Positions 6,010-12,195 of a stretch of 12,381 nt of DNA are shown here, in pieces; position 1 is the first letter of the stretch; every line of letters begins with the position of its first letter. The notes beneath the pieces were generated by a model. The model worked only from the letters and a program-made list of their open reading frames with translations. It made no database searches and had not been told where the DNA came from. Source of the stretch: UMGS1502 sp045545435 (lineage in GTDB: Bacteria > Actinomycetota > Coriobacteriia > Coriobacteriales > Eggerthellaceae); contig JAZQAV010000205.1 in assembly GCA_045545435.1 (NCBI GenBank), positions 1 through 12,381 on the forward strand. Reading direction: 5' to 3'. A program made the translations under genes and the position numbers.

Positions 6010-8508
6010 TTACGAAAGACCGTGGTGAATGACGCTGCGCTGAAGGTGGGGGCTTGTGAAGGGATCTCCGTCCACAAAAGGCACGGGCCAGCGCTCTATG
6101 AAGTGCGCATGTTCCTTCTTCCAACGGATGAGCTTGCTTTTGTCAACAAGCTCCCTGCCGCGCGACGTGAATTCGTAATGGTACACCAACGCGTGTGGCG
6201 TGAACACAACGCGGTAGCCGGCTTCGGTTATCCGCATGCAAAAATCCACATCGTTGAAGCCCACGGCGAACTCTTCGTCATAGCCGCCAACTTCATTAAA
6301 CACGCGAGCACTTACCAGCTGGCATGCTCCCGAAACGGCAACAAAGTTCCCCGCGTTCACGTTGCGTTTTTGGTAGCCTTCTTTAGACACAGAGAGATTT
6401 TGGTTCACGAGGGCAACGGCGCCAAACGGGTCTATTGCCATGCCCGAATGCTGGACAAGCCCATCGCGGAACAGCAGTTTGGGCCCCACCACTCCCACGT
6501 CGGGGCGCTGCAGGTAGCCAAGCATTTCCTCGATAAAGTCCTCTGAGATAATCTTGGTGTCGTTGTTCAAGAACAGGTAGTAATCGCCTGTTGACTTGCT
6601 TGCGCCAAAATTGATGATCTTTGAGTAATTGAATTCTGCCGGCCAATACTCAACGCGCACGCGGTTGTCCTTTGCCCGAATGGCATCGTAATACGCAAAT
6701 GTGCTTTCTTCGATGCTGTTGTTTTCGATGATAACAATTTCGTAATTGTCGTAGGTGGCCTTGTCCAGAATCGAATTGATGCACGGTTCCAGCACGTCAA
6801 TATGGTCTTTGCTGGGGATGATGATGCTTACTTTCGGATGAGGTCGGGGAAGGTGGTACTTCACGCGGAAGTTGCCGGTGAATGCGCCATCGGTTACTTC
6901 GCAGGTTATTCCTTTTGCCGCGAAATGGCTCATAAGGGCATCCTTGCAGCGCTCATGTGACGCCGTGTCGTTGGCCGTAGCCTGCTCAGGCGCGCAAGCG
7001 TGGTAAAGCACGTGCGGGACGTGGTAGAACGCCGCATTCTGGGTGAGTGCGTGCAGCACGAGTGCATATCCATCGCAGGCGGTAAAAGAGATATCGTCGA
7101 AACCCTGGTGCGCTATGATGCGGCGGTCAAGGGCCAGCGCGTGTCCCACGCAGTTGAAACAGTAGAGCAAATCGACATTAAGCTGCGTTTTGAACTGCGG
7201 TTTCACATGGCGCGCGTCATCGGCTATCGTGTCTTCGTCGCAGTAGAGGACGCACGGTTCGGTAACGTTTTGGAGCGCCTTTGCGTATTGGTAAAGCGCG
7301 TCGGGATCGAGTTCGTCTCCGCTGTTCACCAGCATTACGAAGTTGTTGCTGCATGAATCGACGATCTGCTGGTAGTTCGTGAAGGTCAGCGCGTTCGGTG
7401 CGAGCGCGCGGGGGTCACCCGAGGCGGTTTCGCCTGCATTGGCAATGCGCCAATGGGCGTAGGTTTGCTGCTTAAGAGAGTCAATTGTGCGAGCTATTGC
7501 CGCTTCGCTGACGGCGCCGACGAGCAAAATGTCGAAGGTGGGCTCGGTTTTTAAGTGAGCGTTCCGCAAAAGGGCAAGAGCTGCGTCCGACGTTTTGTGG
7601 TTGTGGAACCATTGGTCGTAAATGGGCTGTTCATCGGCTGATTTTAGGGCATTTTCGGTATCGGTTTTCAGCTGTGCGGCGCGCTCTTCGCACATGCTCG
7701 CGAAGCCGCTTTCAACGTGAGAGGCGGCGGGTGTTGGATTGCATGCGGTTGTGCCGGGTGTGTGGCCTTCTGCGGCCGCGCAGGGTGTGTGGCCGTTCGC
7801 GGCGTCGTCGGCCCCCGGGGCGGCTGCGGCTGCGCGCGCCTTTTCGTCGCTCGCGACAATGATAAAGTTGTTAACGCCGTCTTCCAAAATCAGCGAATAG
7901 TACGCGCGGTTCTCGCACAGCGGCTCATCAGGCGATCCTTGCTGCAGCTCGAAGGGAAGCGGGGTCTTGTCCATAGGCGCCCCGGTTCGGTCGAAAAGCG
8001 TTACAGACGGGGCATGGTCGGACTGTCCGATCCATTTCACGTAAAACCGCCAGACCGCCTCGTTTTCCTTCTCGAAACGATGCGTGAAAACAATCTGATA
8101 GTGATCGAAAAACTTGTCCTGTTCGAAATCGCGTATGGTCGCGCAGCCCTCTTTTTGCGTACGGTAATTGATGCGAGACATCCACTTTATTTTTTCGGAG
8201 GTAAGGTAAAGCGCCAATTTGCTTTCGGTGTTGTTGTCCAAGTGGAACACAAGCGACAGTTTTTCGGCTTCGACCAGCGGCGCTTCTAAAACCCAGTACT
8301 GCTCAAGGCCGGTTTGCTGAGCGTCAAGAGGGTAGGCGCACGAGGGAATGGGGCGCTCGCCGGCAAAGGCGGAGCAGCAAAGTTTCTGGAAAGGAGATGC
8401 CGCTTTTATGTGGAGCTTGCTGTAGAACTTGCCGTCGCCCCTGCACAACAGCTGGTTGTGAATTTCAAATGGCTTGGGTGCTGCGTTGCGCTTCTCTTTG
8501 TTGGTCAT
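6010..8508 (-). CDS. Two-domain family 2 glycosyltransferase (first domain degenerate)
   Basis: An 832-aa cytoplasmic protein of unknown acceptor. Residues about 13-220 form a beta-rich region I do not recognise. Residues 221-275 are an Ala/Pro/Gly-rich linker in which GHTP occurs twice. Residues about 325-510 have the outline of a GT2 fold (SLKQQTY, GDELDPDALY, YCDEDTI, VLYH) but lack the usual PVYN and DD-x-S nucleotide-binding motifs. Residues 558-800 are a canonical GT2 domain: VSIIIPSKD, IIENNS, LFLNNDTK (646-652), GFNDVDFC (750-757) and YHYEFTSRG. The order of the two folds resembles RfbC-like O-antigen glycosyltransferases, so transfer of a sugar (often rhamnose in that group) to a growing surface polysaccharide is likely, with the second domain doing the chemistry. 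The ATG at 8508 has GAGG four bases upstream. It is the last gene of the - strand block, 209 bp after the DUF2304 gene. Confidence 0.87.
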   Translation of the reverse strand: MTNKEKRNAAPKPFEIHNQLLCRGDGKFYSKLHIKAASPFQKLCCSAFAGERPIPSCAYPLDAQQTGLEQYWVLEAPLVEAEKLSLVFHLDNNTESKLALYLTSEKIKWMSRINYRTQKEGCATIRDFEQDKFFDHYQIVFTHRFEKENEAVWRFYVKWIGQSDHAPSVTLFDRTGAPMDKTPLPFELQQGSPDEPLCENRAYYSLILEDGVNNFIIVASDEKARAAAAAPGADDAANGHTPCAAAEGHTPGTTACNPTPAASHVESGFASMCEERAAQLKTDTENALKSADEQPIYDQWFHNHKTSDAALALLRNAHLKTEPTFDILLVGAVSEAAIARTIDSLKQQTYAHWRIANAGETASGDPRALAPNALTFTNYQQIVDSCSNNFVMLVNSGDELDPDALYQYAKALQNVTEPCVLYCDEDTIADDARHVKPQFKTQLNVDLLYCFNCVGHALALDRRIIAHQGFDDISFTACDGYALVLHALTQNAAFYHVPHVLYHACAPEQATANDTASHERCKDALMSHFAAKGITCEVTDGAFTGNFRVKYHLPRPHPKVSIIIPSKDHIDVLEPCINSILDKATYDNYEIVIIENNSIEESTFAYYDAIRAKDNRVRVEYWPAEFNYSKIINFGASKSTGDYYLFLNNDTKIISEDFIEEMLGYLQRPDVGVVGPKLLFRDGLVQHSGMAIDPFGAVALVNQNLSVSKEGYQKRNVNAGNFVAVSGACQLVSARVFNEVGGYDEEFAVGFNDVDFCMRITEAGYRVVFTPHALVYHYEFTSRGRELVDKSKLIRWKKEHAHFIERWPVPFVDGDPFTSPHLQRSVIHHGLS
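7737..7835. repeat. GC-rich low-complexity linker DNA with duplicated GGGTGTGTGGCC
   Basis: Inside the 832-aa gene, GGGTGTGTGGCC occurs twice 30 bp apart on the + strand (near 7758 and 7788) and encodes the two GHTP copies of the linker. The Ala tract at residues 225-230 is next to it. This looks like local slippage growth of a flexible linker. Confidence 0.6.
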
Positions 8509-8647
8509 GCTGCCTCGTGTTCTCTATGGCTTTTGCGGTCGTAAACGCAAACCGCGAAGTTTCTTGCACCGGCACTTGCGCACGTGTTACGCACGCGCTG
8601 GCGCAGCGTACAAATGGCGTCGCGCGAAGGCCCAGCATCGAGCGACA

Positions 8648-8698
8648 TTCAACAGCGGGCGATACGAAACATCGCGCACGGCGTTCAACAGTGGGCGA
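8648..8698 (-). repeat. Pair of imperfect 15-bp direct repeats between DUF2304 and GT genes
   Basis: TTCAACAGCGGGCGA at 8648-8662 and TTCAACAGTGGGCGA at 8684-8698 (+ strand) differ at one base, and their starts are 36 bp apart. They are in the 209-bp gap (8509-8717), in which I see no convincing gene or promoter. Confidence 0.55.
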
Positions 8699-8717
8699 CG
8701 CTCAGCGCCGCGCGCCG

Positions 8718-9068
8718 CTATTTGTTGGAACGCTCGTAATGGTCCAGGCGATCAAGTGCAATTTGCTGGGAGAGCTCTTTCACCTTTGTTTCGAGCTCTG
8801 AGACGGTTCGGCTCGAATGATAGCTTTTCATCAGCAGCACAAAGATGAAGAACAGGAAAACAAAGTTCACGGGTGCTTGGAAACCCATTACTTCCGAAAG
8901 GGCTGATCCAATTTGCGGGAAAATCGCCAGCAAAAGGATAAGCAATGTGAGGAGCGCCCAAAAGAGGGTGTCCTCGATCTGCATTTTGGACTTTTTGATG
9001 CTGCGCAGCATGAACGCCGCCATGGCAACTGCTGAAACGATGAGCACTACGCGAAGAGCAACTGACAT
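8718..9068 (-). CDS. DUF2304 family membrane protein
   Basis: Small membrane protein of 116 aa with three hydrophobic segments (about 4-21, 34-51, 66-81), a short basic loop SIKKSKMQ after the first, and a polar C-terminal tail (86-112) with the spacing of a coiled coil. Length and layout fit the DUF2304 family, which is commonly found beside dolichyl-phosphate-type GT2 enzymes; here such an enzyme lies just upstream on the same strand. A role as the membrane partner of that enzyme, either helping it reach its polyprenyl-phosphate acceptor or helping move the lipid-linked sugar, is an inference; the family has no agreed biochemical function. The ATG at 9068 has a weak AGGCGG upstream. Confidence 0.82.
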   Translation of the reverse strand: MSVALRVVLIVSAVAMAAFMLRSIKKSKMQIEDTLFWALLTLLILLLAIFPQIGSALSEVMGFQAPVNFVFLFFIFVLLMKSYHSSRTVSELETKVKELSQQIALDRLDHYERSNK

Positions 9069-9077
9069 TTCAACCGC

Positions 9078-9227
9078 CTATCTAACTGTTTCGCGAATTG
9101 AGAGGTGCAGGCGCACATCGATTGGTAAGCGCCTTGAAATGTACGACGAAGCGAGCGAATCGCATGCTGCCGATGCGCCCTTGAAGTGTGCATAGGTTGT
9201 ACATGGATTAAGGTTACGCTTGTTCAT
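9078..9227 (-). CDS. Possible small protein (49 aa), unrecognised
   Basis: This short frame fills most of the 178-bp gap between the GT2 and DUF2304 genes. It starts 20 bp after the GT2 stop, behind a good GAAGGG (9240-9235) seven bases before the ATG, and ends nine bases before the DUF2304 start, so the spacing is operon-like. The product begins MNKRNLNPCTTYAHF and is basic, with no membrane segment, signal peptide or known motif. The gap could equally be non-coding; nothing but the ribosome-binding site and the position supports translation. Confidence 0.28.
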   Translation of the reverse strand: MNKRNLNPCTTYAHFKGASAACDSLASSYISRRLPIDVRLHLSIRETVR

Positions 9228-9246
9228 TCGTGCACCCTTCAAACTC

Positions 9247-9924
9247 TTACCTGAAGAACTGAACAAGCAGAACCGAAACCGCCATGCGCGTCATGTACAG
9301 CGCGGACGACTTCAGGTTGAGGTAGCTTTCCCCGGCGATGCGCTCGTCCATGCTCACCTGCACTTCGGACACGCTCACGCCTTTCTTGCGCATAAGATAG
9401 GCGAGGGTGTCGGGCTCGGGGCCCAGGTTTGGACCGGTGGTGAGCATCTTGATCACACGCTTGCTGTAGCAGCGCATTCCCGACGTGGGGTCGTTGATTG
9501 ACTTGCCGGTTGTGAGCTTTATCATGAACGAGATAAGGTTGCTGCCGAACATGCGCAGCGTATGGGGCTTTTCTTCGGTAACAAAGCGCGATCCGATGCT
9601 GATGTCGCAATGATCAAGCGCTTTCACCAGGTCGTCAAGGTATTCCGGGCGATGCTGACCGTCGGCGTCAAACTGAATCGCGCAGTCGTAGTTGTGCGAG
9701 GCCGCATACTTGATGCCAGCTTGGAATGCCCCTGCAAGTCCCAGGTTAATGGGCAGGTCAAGGAAGCGATAATGGTTGGCACGGCAGATGTCGGGAGTGT
9801 TGTCGCGTGAGCCGTCGTTGACGATAACGTAATCGTAGTTTGGGTAGTTCTCGATAACGTTGTTGACAACACGCTCGAGATTCTCAGCTTCATTATAAGC
9901 AGGAATTATAAGAAGCGCTCGCAT
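9247..9924 (-). CDS. Family 2 glycosyltransferase, polyprenyl-phosphate (DPM1-like) type
   Basis: Enzyme of 225 aa expected to move a sugar from a nucleotide donor to a polyprenyl phosphate on the inner face of the membrane. It shows IIPAYNE (6-12), VNDGSRDNT (35-43), the metal-binding FDADGQH (85-91), GSRF (111-114) and DPTSGMRCY (145-153). There is no C-terminal membrane domain beyond a short hydrophobic end (SVLLVQFF). I prefer ATG 9924 because AAAGGA (9935-9930) is then five bases away; the ATG at 9930 would overlap that site. It heads the - strand block and has a DUF2304 gene downstream, a pairing seen often for this subfamily. Donor sugar is unknown. Confidence 0.9.
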   Translation of the reverse strand: MRALLIIPAYNEAENLERVVNNVIENYPNYDYVIVNDGSRDNTPDICRANHYRFLDLPINLGLAGAFQAGIKYAASHNYDCAIQFDADGQHRPEYLDDLVKALDHCDISIGSRFVTEEKPHTLRMFGSNLISFMIKLTTGKSINDPTSGMRCYSKRVIKMLTTGPNLGPEPDTLAYLMRKKGVSVSEVQVSMDERIAGESYLNLKSSALYMTRMAVSVLLVQFFR

Positions 9925-10000
9925 AACCATCCTTTAAAACATACTTAACTGTGCGATCGTCCTGCGCGTTTGTTCCGCTGTGAGTGTTCGATGCCGGCGA

Positions 10001-10101
10001 ACGTCTGCGTGGCCACCCTATGCAGGCGGGCTCTGGCGTGGCAACCCCTACAGACTGGCTCTGGCGTGGGCAACCCCTACAGACTGGCTCTGGCGTGGCC
10101 G
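10001..10101. repeat. 28-29 bp tandem repeat upstream of the GT2 operon
   Basis: GGCTCTGGCGTGG starts at 10029, 10057 and 10086, and the first two copies are followed by CAACCCCTACAGACT with one base inserted between them. A diverged earlier unit begins near 10001 and the last unit is cut short after 10098. Two units are nearly perfect, which suggests recent duplication. Confidence 0.8.
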
Positions 10102-10302
10102 TTTGCCCAGCCTGAAGGCTGCCATGCGGAACAACTTTACAAGGCTCGCACCCTGTTGCCACAGTATAGCGCATTGCTTTGCGTAGCGCCCCTAAGAGAG
10201 TTTCGAAGGTTTCCGAATTGAGGATTCGCATCGTTGTGGCAATCGCTTATCGGTGGTGCCGTTGTGCCAGCTCAGAACGAAAGCGGTTCGCGGGTTCGCT
10301 GC

Positions 10303-10735
10303 TGTCGGAAACCGCCTTCGTGCGTGGAAATCGCTGTCGAAAGCGCCTTCATGCACGGAGTCCCGGTCCGCGGGTGTCTGAAAACGTCTTCGTGCTACCA
10401 TCTACTTCGGAAATGTCAGAAAACGCCTTCGTGCTACCATCTATCTCGGAAGTGTCAGAAAACGCCTTCGTGCACGATGTTGAAGAAATCTGACCTGGGC
10501 TTTTGCTGATTCGTTCGTGCACGGAGGCTCTTTCGCGCCAGTTTTGCCGTGCATGAAGGCTGTTTCGTGCATTTTTGAGCTTCCGTTGTCAGAAAAGGCC
10601 CCGTGCACGGAAATCGCTGTCGGAAAACGGCTTCATGCACGGAATCCCGGTTCGCGTGTGTCGGAAAAGGCCTCCATGCACGGAATCCCGGTTCGCAGTT
10701 GTCAGAAAAGGTCTTCATGCACGGACGCAGAGAAA
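10303..10735. repeat. Modular interspersed repeat: conserved core with three kinds of tail
   Basis: Nine direct copies of a core of about 25 bp that opens TGTCAGAAAACGCCTTC (R at the fifth base) and ends RTGCACGGA start at 10303, 10335, 10375, 10414, 10453, 10587, 10618, 10659 and 10700. Tails come in three kinds: AATCGC (after the copies at 10303 and 10587), ATCCCGGTTCGC-like (10335, 10618, 10659), and CTACCATCTA..TCGGAA (10375, 10414). Unit lengths are therefore 31-32 or 39-41. The two halves of the cluster are separated by a direct/inverted core pair at 10514-10560. Confidence 0.85.
10514..10557. repeat. Hairpin made of one direct and one inverted repeat core
   Basis: TTCGTGCACGG (10514-10524) pairs with CCGTGCATGAA (10547-10557) over 11 positions, one of them G-T, around a 22-base loop. 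The right arm extends as CCGTGCATGAAGGC, the exact reverse complement of the core ending GCCTTCATGCACGG. It sits between the two halves of the repeat cluster. Confidence 0.6.
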
Positions 10736-10765
10736 CCTCGGCGGTCGTTCTGCGAAATCCTTCAA

Positions 10766-11737
10766 TCAAGCATTCAGGCCAAGACTTCTTCTGAGCTCAA
10801 GGTATTTATTGTGCCATGTATTTGTTGGGCGGAACCGGATCTTCATTCGTTTGGCGAGCAAATGCGCGAATTGAATCGCCCTTTCTGGATTCCAAAGAAT
10901 GTCCTTGCCGATAGGGAAGATATCCCAGCCGAGTGCTTTAAGTTCATTCCGACGTCTTTTGTCTTTTTCAGGGTTATCGTGAAACAGCTGCCCGTCGTAC
11001 TCGACGCCAACGTGCATTTCGATGTTCGCGATATCAATCGAGTAGTTTGATTGATTAGCGAAAGGAGCGAAGCTTTTGGGGGTGACGTCGTGGTTTAAAT
11101 GATCGAACGGTAACCCAAAACCGCCACGTCGTGTGGGGATGGTAAGGAGCAGAAAGAGCTGCGTTTCGGCAGGAGACCCCGAATTGCCCTTGACCCACTC
11201 GAGTGCTTGAAGGGCTTTTCCGCAGCCGCGAACATGGTTGAATGAACCGCAATATTTTCGAAGTCGGGAAGGCGTTGTGATAAAAGCACTGCGCTGCGGG
11301 TAACTATCCGCAAGCTCGTCTATGTAGTATCGTCCGCACAAATTGGTTCCAATTGCTGCCAGCTCGTACAGATTAGAGAACTCGGCCATGCGGAGATACA
11401 CCAATTCCGGTGAAGCTAAATAAAGCCCAGAGCGAAGCTTTATCAGAGAGTGAACAGGTACGTATGTGCTGTTAGATAGCTCTAATGGCGCGTATCTGCA
11501 GGTGACATCGTTGGAAAACCTTCGATTTGCGCCTGGTGGTACGAGGAGGGTTATTGGCTTTTCGCCGTAGAGTGCGTTTTCGGTGTTGAACATACGCAGC
11601 TCGGCAATTGTTCCATCGCAGTTTGCGAAAGGGTTTCCTGTAATCGGCGGTTTCGCAAGCAGGGCGCTCCAGTCGCGATGCATAAGCGCATGCAGCGCGC
11701 TTTGGTCTCCGATAATTATGTCTCTTGCTGTCTCCAT
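10766..11737 (-). CDS. Orphan DUF559/Vsr-like (PD-(D/E)XK fold) protein of the coriobacterial type
   Basis: A 323-aa protein of unknown role. The C-terminal part (about 188-300) looks like the very-short-patch-repair/DUF559 nuclease fold: SPAETQ with E191, SIDIAN with D235, VEYDG with E246 and D248, H253, KDKRRR (258-263), and GWDIFPIG (270-277). The N-terminal part (about 60-180, with TYVPVHSL, LYLASPELVYLRMA and LCGRYY) resembles the AbiEi-like half often joined to this domain. I recall many proteins of this plan scattered singly in Eggerthellaceae genomes; nuclease activity or a defence role is not established. ATG 11737 was chosen over an upstream TTG (11908) because the added 57 residues are just the translated 22-bp repeats. 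No clear ribosome-binding site precedes this ATG. The gene is flanked by repeats on both sides and has no partner gene. Confidence 0.72.
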   Translation of the reverse strand: METARDIIIGDQSALHALMHRDWSALLAKPPITGNPFANCDGTIAELRMFNTENALYGEKPITLLVPPGANRRFSNDVTCRYAPLELSNSTYVPVHSLIKLRSGLYLASPELVYLRMAEFSNLYELAAIGTNLCGRYYIDELADSYPQRSAFITTPSRLRKYCGSFNHVRGCGKALQALEWVKGNSGSPAETQLFLLLTIPTRRGGFGLPFDHLNHDVTPKSFAPFANQSNYSIDIANIEMHVGVEYDGQLFHDNPEKDKRRRNELKALGWDIFPIGKDILWNPERAIQFAHLLAKRMKIRFRPTNTWHNKYLELRRSLGLNA

Positions 11738-11758
11738 GGAGCAGTATGTTAGCGAGTA

Positions 11759-11787
11759 ATTACAACAGCCATAAAACCGTTTCCCAA
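11759..11787 (-). promoter_or_regulatory. Candidate sigma70-type promoter of the DUF559-like gene
   Basis: On the - strand, -35 TTGGGA (11787-11782) and -10 TGTAAT (11764-11759) are 17 bp apart, with four and five of six consensus bases. The -10 lies 21 bp before the ATG at 11737, so the leader would be short. The -35 is part of the last unit of the 22-bp array. Confidence 0.5.
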
Positions 11788-11880
11788 CGAAAAAGTGGCA
11801 TGTTTCCCAACGAAAAGGAGCATGTTTCCCAACGAAAAGTGGTACGTTTTCCAACGAAAAAGAGCACGTTTTTCGCAGGA
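11777..11880. repeat. 22-bp tandem array overlapping the promoter of the DUF559-like gene
   Basis: GTTTCCCAACGAAAA-type units start at 11779, 11802, 11824, 11846 and 11868 (steps 23, 22, 22, 22); the last is degenerate. Units alternate in their ends (AGTGG, GGAG, GTGG, AGAG). A period of 22 bp, about two helical turns, puts every copy on the same face of the DNA, as in operator arrays. Confidence 0.85.
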
Positions 11881-12195
11881 ATTTGAGCGCCTTTATAACG
11901 TGGTTCAAACAGTTTTTGCGCAGCGTTTGAGAAGCAATTCAACAGTATCAAATTCCTTTGTGCCTAAAGATGATTTCTATTGTTGGAAAAGACGTAAATA
12001 TAACGTATGATGCGATTGCGCTATTTGGGTCTGACCGTTGGTTTTGATTGGTTTGCGGCTTTGTTTTTTTGTGCTGCCAAAAGCCGACCTGCGAAAGCTT
12101 TCTCGAATCGCGCCCAGGTCACAACGGTACTTCGTTGATTGACTGGTAAGTGCAGACAAAATAGGCATCGGTGGAGCTTCAAGGGGTAGTTCGTT
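11881..12195. other. AT-rich divergent intergenic region
   Basis: Between the repeat array and the + strand gene at 12196. It is visibly richer in A and T than the genes around it. It contains a + strand promoter candidate (11983-12011) and an inverted repeat CGGCTTT/AAAGCCG (12056-12062 and 12080-12086) with a T-rich 17-base loop. No gene is seen. Confidence 0.6.
11983..12011 (+). promoter_or_regulatory. Candidate sigma70-type promoter for the gene at 12196
   Basis: TTGGAA (11983-11988) and TATGAT (12006-12011) are 17 bp apart, with four and five of six consensus bases, in AT-rich DNA. It would give a leader of about 175 bases before the ATG, long for a plain gene. Confidence 0.4.

Larger units (their letters stand above)
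9931..10765. other. Long repeat-rich interval without a supported gene
   Basis: About 835 bp between the GT2 start and the stop of the DUF559-like gene. It holds a 28-29 bp tandem array (10001-10101), a plain stretch (about 10102-10270) and a modular repeat cluster (10303-10735). Open frames here on either strand translate repeats (Arg/Cys/Ser-rich, no family) and change frame between units, so I do not call them genes. I could not find a convincing promoter for the downstream GT2 operon near 9930-10000. Confidence 0.7.

Noticed and set aside
8505..8648. 47-aa frame on the - strand ending in an ATGA overlap with the 832-aa gene
   Set aside because: No ribosome-binding site before its ATG, its start lies in a repeat, and the product has no recognisable feature; the overlap may be chance.
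10303..10735. CRISPR array
   Set aside because: The parts between the cores are short (about 6-15 bp) and recur, so they are not unique spacers, and no cas gene is present.
10179..11050. Open frames on both strands over the modular repeats (such as 10179-10493 +, 10517-11050 +, 10455-10769 -)
   Set aside because: They consist of translated repeats rich in Arg, Cys and Ser, unit lengths of 31, 32, 39, 40 and 41 shift the frame, and one runs antisense into the DUF559-like gene.
11738..11908. 57-residue N-terminal extension of the DUF559-like protein from TTG 11908
   Set aside because: The added residues are only the translated 22-bp array, and a promoter candidate lies inside the segment.
12056..12086. 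Inverted repeat CGGCTTT/AAAGCCG as a terminator
   Set aside because: The T-run lies in the loop, not after the stem, so it does not fit an intrinsic terminator on either strand.
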